From NCBI RefSeq assembly GCF_001641285.1, contig NZ_CP014841.1, forward strand, positions 3,498,501-3,562,500: 64,000 bases of DNA. The letters are read 5' to 3'. Numbering within the stretch: the first letter of the stretch is position 1; each line of letters starts with the position of its first letter. The notes below the pieces were generated by a model that made no database searches, was not told the origin of the DNA, and saw only the letters and a program-made list of their open reading frames with translations. This document shows, in pieces, positions 1-11,207 of this stretch. A program made the translations under genes and the position numbers. The stretch is from Dyella thiooxydans. GTDB lineage: Bacteria > Pseudomonadota > Gammaproteobacteria > Xanthomonadales > Rhodanobacteraceae.

Positions 1-711
1 GGCGATCTTGGCGATGCGCGGGTTGGACGCCAGCGGCTTGCCGGCTTCCAGGCCGAAGCCGTTGACGATGTTGAGCACGCCGGCCGGCAGCAGGTCGCCG
101 ACCAGCTCGGCCCACACCAGGATGCTGGCCGGGGTCTGCTCGGCCGGCTTGAGCACCACGCAGTTGCCGGCGGCCAGCGCCGGGGCGAGTTTCCACGCGG
201 CCATCAGCAGCGGGAAGTTCCACGGGATGATCTGGCCGACCACGCCCAGCGGTTCGTGGAAGTGGTAGGCGACGGTGTCGTGGTCGATCTCGCCGATGCT
301 GCCTTCCTGCGCGCGGATGCAGCCGGCGAAGTAGCGGAAGTGGTCGATCGCCAGCGGCAGGTCGGCGGCTATGGTCTCGCGGATCGGCTTGCCGTTGTCC
401 CAGGTCTCGGCGTGGGCGAGCAGGGCGAGGTTCTGCTCCATGCGGTCGGCGATGCGGTTGAGGATCAGCGCACGCTCGGCCACCGGGGTGCGACCCCAGG
501 CGGTTTTGGCGGCGTGTGCGGCATCGATCGCGGCCTCGATGTCCGAGGCGTCGGAGCGGGCGATCTCGCAGAACGCCTTGCCGGTGATCGGCGTGATGTT
601 CTCGAAATAGCGCCCGGCCTTGGGCGCGACCCACTGGCCGCCGATGAAGTTGTCGTAGCGCTGCTTGAAGGGGACCTGCACGGCGAGGTGTTGCTGTTCG
701 AGCTTGGTCAT
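1..711 (-). CDS. Aldehyde dehydrogenase, N-terminal 237 residues (runs off left edge)
   Basis: The minus strand is open from an ATG at 711 to the window edge. It reads as the N-terminal part of an NAD(P)-dependent aldehyde dehydrogenase of the AcoD/ExaC type. Visible family signatures are FIGGQWVAP near the start, [41 protein letters not shown] and the Rossmann segment leading to VNGFGLEAG. The catalytic Glu and Cys lie beyond the window. A GGAG ribosome site precedes the ATG. The gene is divergent from an AcoR-type activator and has a sigma-54 promoter candidate at 750-765, so induction by an aldehyde or alcohol through that activator is likely. The exact substrate cannot be told. Confidence 0.93.
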   Translation of the reverse strand, partial: MTKLEQQHLAVQVPFKQRYDNFIGGQWVAPKAGRYFENITPITGKAFCEIARSDASDIEAAIDAAHAAKTAWGRTPVAERALILNRIADRMEQNLALLAHAETWDNGKPIRETIAADLPLAIDHFRYFAGCIRAQEGSIGEIDHDTVAYHFHEPLGVVGQIIPWNFPLLMAAWKLAPALAAGNCVVLKPAEQTPASILVWAELVGDLLPAGVLNIVNGFGLEAGKPLASNPRIAKIA

Positions 712-749
712 GGCGCGGCTCCGTGGTGGGTGGATGGTGGATGAAGCAG

Positions 750-765
750 AGCGAAAGCCGTGCCA
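750..765 (-). promoter_or_regulatory. Candidate sigma-54 promoter for the aldehyde dehydrogenase
   Basis: Read on the minus strand the site is TGGCACGGCTTTCGCT. It keeps the whole -24 block (TGGCACG) and the -12 GC with correct spacing; TTGC is degenerated to TCGC. It lies about 40 bases upstream of the aldehyde dehydrogenase ATG and next to a gene for a sigma-54 activator, which makes the match more credible than sequence alone. Confidence 0.6.
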
Positions 766-929
766 GCCACCTGCCGCATGCGATCGATGTTGCGCCGTGC
801 CAAAAGCCCGGGAGGCATGCGCGCTCGCGAAAATTTCCTGGTCGCTGCATCGCAGCAGCGCCGTTCACGAAGGTCGCGTTGCGCTCCGCAAGAGCGTGTG
901 CTTTGTATCGGAACACACCTCGCAACAGG

Positions 930-946
930 TGTCGCAGATTGCGACA
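930..946. promoter_or_regulatory. Perfect inverted repeat TGTCGCA-GAT-TGCGACA, likely activator site
   Basis: Seven-base arms with a three-base spacer, in the intergenic region between the aldehyde dehydrogenase and the AcoR-type regulator. Outer bases (GGAACAC at 910-916 and GTGTTCC at 954-960) extend the dyad imperfectly. It sits about 170 bases upstream of the sigma-54 element, a usual distance for an enhancer site of a Fis-type helix-turn-helix activator. The binding protein is inferred from position. Confidence 0.55.
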
Positions 947-960
947 CACCGGAGTGTTCC

Positions 961-2871
961 ATGCGACACAACGTGATGTCCGAATCGATCGATACCGCCC
1001 GCCGCCGCTTCTTCGACGATGGTGCCGCTCCGCGTGGACTGGTCTCGGACACCATCCTCGCCTCGTGGCGCCGCTGCCTGGAACAGGGCCTGGTGGCCAG
1101 CGCCAGGCCGAGCCTGATGCCGGTCGAGCGCCGCGCGCTGGGCGAGATGCAGGAGCGCCACGAGGCGCTGCGCCGGCTGTGCCGTCCCGAGCTGGAAGCG
1201 CTGTATGCGAGCGCCAACCAGGCCGGCTCGATCGTGGTGCTGACCGCGCCGGACGGCTTCATCCTCGATGCGCTGGGCGACCCGGATTTCCTCGACAAGG
1301 CCGCGCGCGTGTCGTTGCGACCGGGCGTGCCGTGGAGCGAGCAGTCCACCGGCACCAACGCGATCGGCACCGCGCTGGTCGAGCGGCGTTCGGTCGAGGT
1401 GCGCGGTGCCGAGCACTACTACGCGCCGCATCGTGTGCTGAGCTGCTCGGCCTCGCCGATCTTCGATCCGCAGGGCCGGGTGGTCGGCGTGCTCGACTTG
1501 TCCGGCCACGCCTCGGTGCATCACCTGCACGCGCTGGGCATGGTGCAGCTGGCGGTGGAGCAGATCGAGCACCGCCTGTTCGAGTGCGCCTTCGACGGCG
1601 CCGACATCGTGCGCATCCAGCCGGACCCCGCACTGATCGGCACCGCGCGCGAAGGCATGCTGGTGTTCGAGGGGCATCGTCTCGCCGCGGCCAACCGCCA
1701 CGCACTGCGCCTGCTCGGGCTGGACTGGAGCGAGCTGGGCAAGCGCCGCTACGACGAGCTGTTCGCCTCGGCCCTGCCGGTGCCCGGCAGCGTCGCCAGC
1801 ATGCGCTGCCAGACCGGCGACATGGTGCACGCACGGCGCGATCCGCAGCGCTCGCGCATCGTCGTACCGGGCACCGTGCGCTCTCCCCGCGAACCCTCGC
1901 CGCCGAAGCAGGCTATCCGCCCGTTGCGCGCACCGGCGACGGTGTTCGATGCGCAACTGGATGCCGCGATCGAACGCCAGGTGCGCCTGCTCGATGCCGA
2001 CATCACCGTGCTGCTGCAGGGCGAAACCGGCACCGGCAAGGAAGTGGTGGCGCGCGAGCTGCATCGTCGCAGCTCACGCGCCGACGCCCCCTTCGTGGCG
2101 GTGAACTGCGCCTCGCTGCCGGAAGCGCTGATCGAGTCGGAGCTGTTCGGCCATCTGCCCGGCGCGTTCACCGGTGCCCGCCGCGAGGGCGCGCCGGGCC
2201 TGCTGCGCGAGGCGCACGGCGGCGTGCTGTTCCTGGACGAGCTGGGCGACATGCCGCTGTCGCTGCAGAGCCGGCTGCTGCGCGTGCTGCAGGAGCGCGA
2301 GGTGACGCCGCTCGGTGGCGGTCGCGCGCACGCCATCGACGTGCGGGTGATCGCCGCCACCCATCGCCAGCTGCAGCAGTCGGTGGACCGCGGCGAGTTC
2401 CGTGCCGACCTGTATTTCCGTGTGGCGCAGTCGGTGCTGCACCTGCCGCCGCTGCGCGAGCACCCGGACGTGGCCGACACCGTACGCCGCCTGTGGGCCG
2501 CGCTGGGCGCCGAGCAGGTGCCGATGCGGCTGGCGCCGGACCTGGTGCGCGAGCTGGCCGCCCGGCGCTGGCCGGGCAACGTGCGCGAGCTGGTCGGGGT
2601 GCTGCGCAGCCTGATGGCACTCGGCACGGTGGGCGCCACGCTGACGGTGGACGACCTGCCCGATGGCTGGCGCCGCCCGGCAGCCGATGCATCGGCGTCA
2701 TCTGCGTTCACCGCCGGCCCGGTCGCCGGCAACCTGCACGATCTGGAGGCACAGGCGATCGACCAGGTGCTCGCTGCCTGCCGCGGCAACATGGCCGCGG
2801 CGGCACGCAAGCTCGGCATCAGCCGCAGCACGCTGTACCGGCGGCTGGAAGCGCGCCAGCGCGGCGAATGA
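961..2871 (+). CDS. AcoR-type sigma-54-dependent transcriptional activator
   Basis: This 636-residue protein has an N-terminal GAF-type sensory half, a central AAA+ sigma-54 interaction domain and a C-terminal Fis-type helix-turn-helix. Walker A GETGTGKE starts at about residue 354, the sigma-54 contact loop GAFTGA is intact at about 401-406, and the Walker B region reads [11 protein letters not shown]. The C terminus ([20 protein letters not shown]) is a classical Fis helix-turn-helix. I chose ATG 961 because GGAG lies six bases before it; ATG 976 has no ribosome site, and the longer frame from 760 would swallow the regulatory dyad. It is divergent from the aldehyde dehydrogenase that it probably activates in response to an alcohol, aldehyde or acetoin-like ligand. 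Confidence 0.92.
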   Translation: MRHNVMSESIDTARRRFFDDGAAPRGLVSDTILASWRRCLEQGLVASARPSLMPVERRALGEMQERHEALRRLCRPELEALYASANQAGSIVVLTAPDGFILDALGDPDFLDKAARVSLRPGVPWSEQSTGTNAIGTALVERRSVEVRGAEHYYAPHRVLSCSASPIFDPQGRVVGVLDLSGHASVHHLHALGMVQLAVEQIEHRLFECAFDGADIVRIQPDPALIGTAREGMLVFEGHRLAAANRHALRLLGLDWSELGKRRYDELFASALPVPGSVASMRCQTGDMVHARRDPQRSRIVVPGTVRSPREPSPPKQAIRPLRAPATVFDAQLDAAIERQVRLLDADITVLLQGETGTGKEVVARELHRRSSRADAPFVAVNCASLPEALIESELFGHLPGAFTGARREGAPGLLREAHGGVLFLDELGDMPLSLQSRLLRVLQEREVTPLGGGRAHAIDVRVIAATHRQLQQSVDRGEFRADLYFRVAQSVLHLPPLREHPDVADTVRRLWAALGAEQVPMRLAPDLVRELAARRWPGNVRELVGVLRSLMALGTVGATLTVDDLPDGWRRPAADASASSAFTAGPVAGNLHDLEAQAIDQVLAACRGNMAAAARKLGISRSTLYRRLEARQRGE

Positions 2872-2872
2872 C

Positions 2873-3262
2873 TCAGTGGGTGATGCTGACGTCGATCTCG
2901 ATCGGGTAGGGCTTCGGGTCCTTCGGCGGCGCCGGCAGCGTCCAGCCCGCGAACTGCCCGGCCAGGCAGGTGGCCAGCACCGTCGCCGGCTGCACGTCCA
3001 CCCGGACCGGATGGCCGTCGGCCTGGACGTCGGCGACCAGGGTGAACGGTGATTTGTCCACGTTGCGGTGGTGCGCGATGCAGCCCTTCAGCGCGTCGGT
3101 CATCGGGTCGCCGATCTTCGCCCACAGCGCCTTCTGGTAGGGCGCGCCGGTCGCGGCCGCCTCGGCCAGCCGGCCCTGCACGATGCGGTCGTGGAAATCC
3201 TCGGCGGGGGCAGCGGCAGCCCCGGGGGCCATCAGCAACGCGAGGGCAAGCAGGTTTGGCAT
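2873..3262 (-). CDS. Hypothetical exported protein
   Basis: A 129-residue protein with a typical Sec signal peptide (MPNLLALALLMAPGAAAAPA). The mature part has two cysteines, one in GCIAHH and one in LATCLAGQFAGW, followed by a proline-rich stretch and YPIEIDVSITH. The C-terminal layout (Cys, short helix, then a beta-strand with aromatic and proline residues) recalls the AgmX/TonB-like C-terminal domains of periplasmic proteins, but this is only a resemblance. An upstream in-frame start at 3346 would bury the signal peptide, so ATG 3262 is preferred. It is convergent with the activator gene, the stop codons lying one base apart. Confidence 0.65.
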   Translation of the reverse strand: MPNLLALALLMAPGAAAAPAEDFHDRIVQGRLAEAAATGAPYQKALWAKIGDPMTDALKGCIAHHRNVDKSPFTLVADVQADGHPVRVDVQPATVLATCLAGQFAGWTLPAPPKDPKPYPIEIDVSITH

Positions 3263-3336
3263 GATCGGTCCGTGGGTCGACTCGGCCGCCAGACGGTAGC
3301 ACCGCCGTCGCTTCCGGTGCAGCGCCACGCCATCCG

Positions 3337-5025
<1,689 letters not shown>

Positions 5026-5041
5026 CCTCGGCGCTTCCGGA

Positions 5042-5917
5042 TCAGAGGCTTCCCAGCCGGCCGGCCTCGTAGTCGCGTACCACGCGCATCACGTCCTGGC
5101 GCGTGTTCATCACGAACGGACCGTGCTGCACCACCGGCTCGTGGATCGCCATGCCGGCCACGACCACCAGGTGCGAACGTGTGCCGACGCCGCGGATGCG
5201 CAGGCACACATCGTCGCTGGTTGCCGTCGCGATCACCGCGGTGGTGGCCGGCAGGGCACGTGTGGCGGCGCCGTCGGCGGCGACGGCCAGTTCACCCGAG
5301 ACGGCATAGCACCAGGCGTTCCAGCCTGCCGGCAGCTCCAGCGGGAAGCTCGCGCCGCCGTCGATGCGGCCGTCCAGGACCAGCATCGGCTGCGGCAGCA
5401 CCAGCTCCAGCGGAGAGACCTGCTCGCCGAAGCGCCCCGCGAGCAGGCGCATGCGGGTGCCGGGCAGAACCAGTTGCGGCACATCGGCCGCGGCCAGGTG
5501 GAAGCTGGCCGGCGCCTGCTGCTTGAGCGCCGCGGGCGAATTGACCAGCAGCTGCAGGGCATCCAGTGAAAGGGTGTCGTCGCCGGCCGACGCGCGGCGC
5601 ACCAGGCCCCGGCCGGCGAAAGTCCAGTGCAGGTCGCCCGGACGGATCGTCTGCCGCGCTCCGGTGCTGTCCTCGGTCTCGATCGCGCCCTGCGCGTGCT
5701 CGAACAGCAGCGTCGCCACCGACAGCCCCGCGTGGGGAGCCGGCTGGCCGTCCGGACCGGCCGACTGCACGTGGTCGACCACCAGCAGCGGCGACATGTC
5801 GCGATCGAAGGCATCGTGGCGGAACTGCCGCAGCCGCCCGTCGGCGCCAGCCGGGTGCACCCGTGGGCGCAGCGGGCGCGAGAACACCTGGTCGCGCGGG
5901 GGCGGAGTGTCTGACAT
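5042..5917 (-). CDS. Pirin family protein
   Basis: A 291-residue bicupin. The N-terminal part has FRHDAFDRDMSPLLVVDHVQ and the cupin segment HAGLSVATLLFEHAQGAIETEDSTG, followed by GDLHWTFAGRGLVRRA. In typical pirins the first cupin carries His and Glu metal ligands; here several positions (for example the usual HPHRG) are replaced by HAGL, so metal binding is uncertain. ATG 5917 starts MSDTPPPRDQ; the in-frame ATG at 5950 would add a low-value Arg/Pro tail. Some pirins are quercetinases and others redox-responsive regulators; no choice can be made here. Confidence 0.8.
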   Translation of the reverse strand: MSDTPPPRDQVFSRPLRPRVHPAGADGRLRQFRHDAFDRDMSPLLVVDHVQSAGPDGQPAPHAGLSVATLLFEHAQGAIETEDSTGARQTIRPGDLHWTFAGRGLVRRASAGDDTLSLDALQLLVNSPAALKQQAPASFHLAAADVPQLVLPGTRMRLLAGRFGEQVSPLELVLPQPMLVLDGRIDGGASFPLELPAGWNAWCYAVSGELAVAADGAATRALPATTAVIATATSDDVCLRIRGVGTRSHLVVVAGMAIHEPVVQHGPFVMNTRQDVMRVVRDYEAGRLGSL

Positions 5918-6034
5918 GGGGGGGCGGGAGCGTAGGGGGAGTGCGGGCATGCCGCACTTTGACGGGATGGCGGCCTTCGGGCTGTGGCACCGGTCACGCT
6001 GGGCAAAGCGTCTCGCTGCCGATTGGGCGCCGAT

Positions 6035-7849
6035 TCACCCGGCCGGGCGGCGAAAGCGGGCGACGTCGTGGCGCGCCAGCCAGTCCGGCAGCTCCGCCGC
6101 CGGCATCGGCCGGGCCAGGTGGTAACCCTGCACTTCGTCGCAGGCCATGCCCTGCACGGATGCGAAAATGCTGGCCGTCTCCACCCCCTCGACCACCACG
6201 CGGAAGCCCAGCTCACGCGCCAGCTCGGTCATCGAGCGCACGATCGCCCCGTCGTGCGGGCTCGCTTCCATCCCGCGGACGAACGACTGGTCGATCTTCA
6301 GGCTGGTCGCCGGCATCTCGCGCAGCGAGGTGAGGTTGCTGTAGCCGGTGCCGAAGTCGTCGATGGCGATGCCCACGCCCAGTGCGCGGATCGCCGCGAG
6401 GATCTCGCGGGTGGTGTCCGAATGTTCCAGCAGGGTGCCCTCGGTGACCTCCAGCTCCAGCGCCTCCAGCGCCACCGCATGGCGGCCGGCGGCCTCGCGC
6501 AGACGGTCGATCAGCTCGGTGCCCAGGTCGCTGCTGGAAACATTGATCGACAGCTTCAGGTCCAGTCCGGCGCGCTGCCACAGGCCGAGCTGGGCCACGC
6601 CGTGATCGAGCACCCATTCGGTGAGGCTGCGCATCAGGCCTGCCTGCTCGGCCAGCTCGATGAAGCGTCCCGGCGGGATCGCCCCCTGGGTGGGGTGCTG
6701 CCAGCGTGCCAGTGCCTCCACCGCGATGCAGCGGCCGCTGGCCAGGTCGACCCGCGGCTGGTAATGCAGGTCCAGCTCCGCCCGCTCGTTGAGCGCGGCG
6801 GCCAGCTCGGTGACGAGGAAGAATTCCTGCCGGTGGCGCTCGTCGTCGCTCGGCTCGTAGGTCGCCCAGCCGCGCACGCTCTCCTGCGCGGCATGCGAGG
6901 CACTCATCACCAGTCGCAGCGGATCGCCGCCCTCCAGCTGATCGATGTCCAGGCTGAGCAGGCCCACGCCCGGCTGGACGCACAGCGGAATGCCAAGGCA
7001 GTCGAACGGCTGGCGCAGGCGATGCACCAGCTCGTCCATCCATGCGGCATCGATGCCGTCTGCCGAACCGGGGAGGATTGCCGCGAAACGGCTGGTGCCC
7101 ACCTGATAGAGGTGGGTGTGCTCGGGCATCCACACCTGCACACGAGCCGCCACGTCGCGCATCAGCTCGTCGGCGTAGGCGTGACCCATGGCGCGGATGA
7201 AGGCGCTGAAACGGCTGACCGGCGCCACGTCGACCGCAATCAGCCAGGCCTGGTGCTCGCCGCCACGCTGGCGTGCCCGCAGATCCTCGAAGAAGGCATT
7301 GCGGTGCGGCAGTTGGGTCACCGGATCGATGCGGCCGACGTAGCTGCCCAGCACCAGGCCAGTGCCGGCGAGACGGGCCGCGTCGCGCAGGTCCGCGCAC
7401 TCGCTCTCGTTGAGCCCGTCCCGCGGCGAGTAATCCATGACGCACAGCGCGCCCACGTGCTGGCCGCTGAGCGTGTAGACCGGCTCGCTGGCGAAGAAGC
7501 GCATGCGCGTCGGGCCGATGTCGGTCAGCAGTGGCGCCCCGCCGAAGCGCGTGTCGGCCTCGGTGTCGGGCACGACCTGGGTCTGGCCCTGCCGGGTGGC
7601 TTCCAGATAGCGCGGATGCAGCGCATGCGGGGAATCGGGCCGGTGCGCATCGGCGCTGAACCAGAATGCGCTCCCCGTGGAAAGCACCAGCGACACCAGC
7701 GGCACATGCAGCGAGTGGGCGGCCAGGCGGGCCACCGCGTCGAAACCAGGCACCGCGAAGCCGTCGCCGAACGCCTCGCGGGTGGCACCCGACGGAACGT
7801 CGAACGCGCTTCCCGCCAGCCCCATGGATCCCGAATCGTGCACGGTCAC
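6035..7849 (-). CDS. GAF-GGDEF-EAL protein, probable c-di-GMP phosphodiesterase
   Basis: About 604 residues with three domains: an N-terminal GAF-like sensor (residues 20-170), a GGDEF domain and a C-terminal EAL domain (about 355-600). The GGDEF signature is lost; the equivalent region reads GTSRFAAIL, so cyclase activity is unlikely. The EAL domain keeps the catalytic set: EAL in AVEALARWQHP, Asn in LSINVS, the ELEVTEG glutamate, DDFGTGYS, the lysine in LKIDQSF and the glutamate in VVEGVE. It should therefore hydrolyse c-di-GMP. The start is a GTG at 7849 preceded by GAGG; ATG 7825 is possible. It is divergent from ompW. Confidence 0.9.
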   Translation of the reverse strand: MTVHDSGSMGLAGSAFDVPSGATREAFGDGFAVPGFDAVARLAAHSLHVPLVSLVLSTGSAFWFSADAHRPDSPHALHPRYLEATRQGQTQVVPDTEADTRFGGAPLLTDIGPTRMRFFASEPVYTLSGQHVGALCVMDYSPRDGLNESECADLRDAARLAGTGLVLGSYVGRIDPVTQLPHRNAFFEDLRARQRGGEHQAWLIAVDVAPVSRFSAFIRAMGHAYADELMRDVAARVQVWMPEHTHLYQVGTSRFAAILPGSADGIDAAWMDELVHRLRQPFDCLGIPLCVQPGVGLLSLDIDQLEGGDPLRLVMSASHAAQESVRGWATYEPSDDERHRQEFFLVTELAAALNERAELDLHYQPRVDLASGRCIAVEALARWQHPTQGAIPPGRFIELAEQAGLMRSLTEWVLDHGVAQLGLWQRAGLDLKLSINVSSSDLGTELIDRLREAAGRHAVALEALELEVTEGTLLEHSDTTREILAAIRALGVGIAIDDFGTGYSNLTSLREMPATSLKIDQSFVRGMEASPHDGAIVRSMTELARELGFRVVVEGVETASIFASVQGMACDEVQGYHLARPMPAAELPDWLARHDVARFRRPAG

Positions 7850-7996
7850 TCGTCCACCCTCGCCTGCTCGCCCGCGGCCCCGTATGAGTTGAATTTAGCG
7901 CAGGTTCAGTCCTTTGGGCGGGGTGGTCCGTAAGCAGGCGGCCGGATCACAAGGAGATCCGGCAGTCCTTCCCCACCCATTCCATGGAGAGTCCCC

Positions 7997-8623
7997 ATGA
8001 AAGTCGCTTCTCCCGCAATCCTCGCCGGTGCCCTGCTGATGGCCGCCACCGGTGTGGCCCAGGCGCAGCAGGCCCCGGGCGCAGGCTTCTACGGTGCGAT
8101 CGGCTATCACTACGTCAACCCGAAGAGCGGCAATGGCACCCTGGCCGGGGTCTTCCGCAGCGACATCAGCAGCGACTCCGAGCCGACCCTGACCGTGGGC
8201 TACAACTTCGACGCCAACTGGAGCGCCGAAGCCTGGCTGCCGCTGACCAAGTTCAAGCACGACGTCAGCCTCGACGGGGCGAAGTCGGCCAGCATCAAGC
8301 ACATGCCGTATCTGTTCACGGCGCAGTACCACTTCCTGCCGGACAGCCCCGTGCGTCCCTTCATCGGCGCCGGCTACGGCTTCGTCAACGTCAGCGGCGA
8401 GCGCACCACCGGCCCGATCGCCGGCACCTCGCTCGACGTGAAGGGCGCGGACGGCTTCGTCGGGCAGTTCGGCGCGGACTGGTACGCCACCGACAACGTG
8501 TTCGTGCGGGCCGACGCGCGCTACTTCGACTGGAAGAGCAAGGTCGAGCTCAACGGCGCCGGCATCGGCGAGGTGAAGGTGAATCCCTGGATCTACGGCG
8601 TGAGCGTGGGCTACCGCTTCTGA
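7997..8623 (+). CDS. ompW: OmpW family outer membrane protein
   Basis: A 208-residue protein with a signal peptide ending AQAQQ and an eight-strand beta-barrel pattern. OmpW signatures are GFYGAIGYHYVNPKSGN, LTVGYNFDANWSAEAWLPLTKFKHD, PVRPFIGAGYGFVN and the C-terminal NPWIYGVSVGYRF ending in phenylalanine, as expected for BAM-inserted proteins. OmpW forms a small hydrophobic channel and is often regulated by oxygen or stress. GGAGAG precedes the start, and a good intrinsic terminator follows, so it is probably monocistronic. Confidence 0.93.
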   Translation: MKVASPAILAGALLMAATGVAQAQQAPGAGFYGAIGYHYVNPKSGNGTLAGVFRSDISSDSEPTLTVGYNFDANWSAEAWLPLTKFKHDVSLDGAKSASIKHMPYLFTAQYHFLPDSPVRPFIGAGYGFVNVSGERTTGPIAGTSLDVKGADGFVGQFGADWYATDNVFVRADARYFDWKSKVELNGAGIGEVKVNPWIYGVSVGYRF

Positions 8624-8649
8624 GTCCGCCGCACGGGCGTTTCTTCCCG

Positions 8650-8678
8650 CGGCCGCCGGCATGGCGGCCGTCTTTTTA
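8650..8678 (+). terminator. Intrinsic terminator of ompW
   Basis: A stem CGGCCGCC / GGCGGCCG with the loop GGCAT, followed by TCTTTTTATT. It lies directly after ompW and reaches the 3' end of zapE, which comes from the other strand. Confidence 0.85.
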
Positions 8679-9794
8679 TTCGGGGCGGTGCGGGGCGGCG
8701 AGGTATTCCTCGCTCTGCATCTCGATCAGCCGCGACTCGGTGCGGCCGAATTCGGCGCGCAGGCGTTCGCCGTCATACAGCTCGGTGATCGGCGCGGCGG
8801 CCGAGAGCACCAGTTTCACGCGGCGGTCGTAGAACTCGTCCACCAGCTGCACGAAGCGCTTGGCCGCGTCCTCGCTGTAGATGGTGAACTGCGGCACGTT
8901 GGACACCAGGATCGTCGCCGAAGACTTCGCCAGCGCGATGTAGTCGGCCACCGCGCGCGGCCCGTCGCACAGCGCGTCGAAGGCGAACCACAGCACGCCC
9001 TCGGCGCGGCGGCGCACCGGGATCTCGCGGCCGTTGAGCACGATCGGGGTGTCCTCCTCGGCGTCTTCCTGCGCCTGGCTGGCGAAGATGCGTGCCAGTG
9101 CACGTTCGGCCTCGGGTCCCGGTGGGGTCAGGTACACCGGCGCCTGGGTCAGGGCGCGCAATCGCCAGTCGTGCGGCGACACCATCTCGACCACGTGGCA
9201 ATGCTTCTCCAGCAGCGCGATCGCCGGCAGGAAGCGGGCGCGCTGCAGGCCGTCGCGATACAGCTTCGCCGGCACCGTGTTGGAAGTGGTGACCAGGCTG
9301 ACCCCGCGGGCGAACAGCGCGTCCAGCAGGTTGGCCAGGATCATCGCGTCGCCGATGTCGCTGACCAGGAATTCGTCCAGGCAAAGCACACGGCAGCGTC
9401 TGGCGATGCGCGCGGCGACCTCGACCAGCGGATCGGCCCGCTCGCCCAGCGTGCGCAGCTCCGCGTGCACCTCGCCCATGAAGCGGTGGAAGTGCCGCCG
9501 CAGCGCGGTCCCGGCCGGCAGGCTGGCCACGAACAGGTCCATCAGGAAGGTCTTGCCGCGACCCACGCTGCCCCACAGGTACAGCCCCGGCACCGGCGCG
9601 GCCGGTTCGTTGCCGAGCAGGCTCTGCCTCAGTCGCCCGAACAGCCCCGGGCTCTCCTGCACGGTGCTGAGCGCGGCGTGCATGCGGTCGAACTCGGGCA
9701 GCACGGCGAGCTGCGCCGGGTCGCTTTCCCAGCGGTGCGCGATCACGCCCTCGTGGTAGCGCGCGCTGGGCGCGCCGGCGATGGTCTCACTCAT
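8676..9794 (-). CDS. zapE: Cell division ATPase ZapE (AFG1-like)
   Basis: A 372-residue P-loop ATPase of the AFG1/ZapE family, which acts at the Z-ring in Gram-negative bacteria. Walker A GSVGRGKT is at residues 75-82, followed by FLMDLF and the family motif HFHRFMGEVHAEL; Walker B VLCLDEFLVSDIGDAMIL lies at about 135-152. Length and motif order are usual for the family. The stop codon overlaps the terminator hairpin tail of ompW. The upstream neighbour, an alpha/beta hydrolase on the same strand, ends 12 bases before it, so both may be cotranscribed. Confidence 0.93.
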   Translation of the reverse strand: MSETIAGAPSARYHEGVIAHRWESDPAQLAVLPEFDRMHAALSTVQESPGLFGRLRQSLLGNEPAAPVPGLYLWGSVGRGKTFLMDLFVASLPAGTALRRHFHRFMGEVHAELRTLGERADPLVEVAARIARRCRVLCLDEFLVSDIGDAMILANLLDALFARGVSLVTTSNTVPAKLYRDGLQRARFLPAIALLEKHCHVVEMVSPHDWRLRALTQAPVYLTPPGPEAERALARIFASQAQEDAEEDTPIVLNGREIPVRRRAEGVLWFAFDALCDGPRAVADYIALAKSSATILVSNVPQFTIYSEDAAKRFVQLVDEFYDRRVKLVLSAAAPITELYDGERLRAEFGRTESRLIEMQSEEYLAAPHRPE

Positions 9795-9806
9795 CGGCGG
9801 TCGGAC

Positions 9807-10502
9807 TCAGTGGCGTTCGGGCGGCAACCAGCGGCGCGCGGCGGCCTTCACCGCACCGCGCAGGTCCATCAGGCGGCGGTGGAAGAAGTGCCCGGTTTCC
9901 GGCATGCGCACCAGCTCCGGCTTCACCTCGAGGCCGTCGATCCAGTCGAACACCGCCTGCGGGTCGACCACTTCGTCCTCCTCGCCCATCACCACCAGCC
10001 ACGGGCAGCGCGGGATCTCGAAGCCGTCGAATGGCCAGCGCCCGGCCGGAGGCGCAATGCTGATCAGGGCGTGCGCGCCCAGTCGCACCGCATTGCGGAT
10101 GGTGACGTAGCTGCCGAACGAGAAGCCGGCCAGCCACAGGTCTTCACCGGGGCGCACGCGGCGCACCCAGTCGACCACCGCAGCCAGGTCGTCGCCTTCG
10201 CCGTTGCCTTCGTCGTACTGGCCTTCCGAGGCGCCGGTGCCGCGGAAATTGAAGCGCACCGTGTCCAGGCCGGATTCGCGCAGCGCGCGCTCGACCATGG
10301 TCACCACCTTGTTGTGCATGGTGCCACCCTGCACCGGGTTGGGGTGACAGATCACGGCGACGCCACGGCGGGCACCCGGGCGCTCGGCCAGGTCGGTGAT
10401 GGTTTCCAGCTCGCCGGCCGGGCCGGTGAGCATGAAGCTGGCGGCCTCGTCGGGGAACCGGGCCGGATCGTGGGGCAGGGCGGCAATATTCATCCGCACC
10501 AT
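9807..10502 (-). CDS. Alpha/beta hydrolase (COG2945-like)
   Basis: A 231-residue small alpha/beta hydrolase. It shows CHPNPVQGGTMHNKVV, the oxyanion-side motif FNFRGTGASEGQYD, the nucleophile elbow GFSFGS, the acid in GEEDEVVDP and the catalytic histidine in PETGHFFHRR. This set is typical of the conserved bacterial serine hydrolases next to zapE or in isolation, with no known substrate. ATG 10493 is an alternative start three codons in. It is divergent from the AcpH-like gene with about 50 bases between them. Confidence 0.85.
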   Translation of the reverse strand: MVRMNIAALPHDPARFPDEAASFMLTGPAGELETITDLAERPGARRGVAVICHPNPVQGGTMHNKVVTMVERALRESGLDTVRFNFRGTGASEGQYDEGNGEGDDLAAVVDWVRRVRPGEDLWLAGFSFGSYVTIRNAVRLGAHALISIAPPAGRWPFDGFEIPRCPWLVVMGEEDEVVDPQAVFDWIDGLEVKPELVRMPETGHFFHRRLMDLRGAVKAAARRWLPPERH

Positions 10503-10554
10503 GATAACCGCGCGGCTTGTCCCCCGTCCGCGGCGGCCGCATCTGGATCAGGCG

Positions 10555-11154
10555 ATGAACCATCTTGCCCACGCCCTGCTGGCCGGTAACGACGAGGCGC
10601 TGCGTCTGGGCGGCATGCTCGGCGACTTCGTGCGCGGCGCGCCGGAGGCGGACTGGTCGGCCGGGGTCGCTGCCGGCATCCGCCTGCATCGGGCGATCGA
10701 TGCCTATACCGATGCGCACCCGCAGGTGCTGGCCGCCAAGGCGCGGCTGGAGCCGCCGTTCCGGCGCTATGCGGGGATCCTGCTCGACGTGTGGTTCGAC
10801 CATCTGCTGGCGCGCGATTTCGACCGATGGTCGTCGACGCCGCTGGATGCGTTCTCCGGTGGCCTGCGCCAGTTGCTGGTCGATCACCGGGCGAGCCTGC
10901 CACCCGGCCTGGCGCGCTTTCTCGCCTACATGCAGATGAACGACCTGCCGGCCACCTATGCGCGGCCGGAGGTGGTCGGGCGGGCGCTGGCGGGGATCGG
11001 CCAGCGGCTGCGCCGCGACAACCCGCTCGCCGACGCCCTGCCCGTGCTGCAGGCGAACGCTCCCGTGCTGGCGGGACATTTCGAGGCGTTCTTCCCCGAC
11101 CTGCTGGACTTCGCGCAGGACTGGCAGGCGACCAGAGGCGTCGACGGCGCATAA
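10555..11154 (+). CDS. Acyl carrier protein phosphodiesterase AcpH-like (DUF479)
   Basis: A 199-residue protein starting MNHLAHALLAG, the characteristic N terminus of the AcpH/DUF479 family, with the HD-like residues in GDFVRG, RLHRAIDAYTDAHP and LLDVWFDHLLARDF. The family hydrolyses the 4'-phosphopantetheine arm from holo-ACP. The longer frame from 10396 overlaps the divergent hydrolase and lacks support. The stop codon lies against the hairpin at 11158-11182. Confidence 0.88.
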   Translation: MNHLAHALLAGNDEALRLGGMLGDFVRGAPEADWSAGVAAGIRLHRAIDAYTDAHPQVLAAKARLEPPFRRYAGILLDVWFDHLLARDFDRWSSTPLDAFSGGLRQLLVDHRASLPPGLARFLAYMQMNDLPATYARPEVVGRALAGIGQRLRRDNPLADALPVLQANAPVLAGHFEAFFPDLLDFAQDWQATRGVDGA

Positions 11155-11182
11155 AAAAACGCCGCCCGGTCGGGGCGGCGTT
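11153..11182 (-). terminator. Intrinsic terminator of the cytochrome c gene
   Basis: Stem AACGCCGCCC (11158-11167) with GGGCGGCGTT (11173-11182), loop of five. On the minus strand it is followed by seven T residues, so it mainly ends the cytochrome transcript; it overlaps the end of the AcpH-like gene. Confidence 0.85.
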
Positions 11183-11207
11183 CTCTCGATCCCGGAACGG
11201 GAGCGGC

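Noticed and set aside
9807..10502. S-formylglutathione hydrolase (fghA) to complete the formaldehyde pathway
   Set aside because: The protein is a short COG2945-like hydrolase without the esterase D signature and lies far from the C1 genes.
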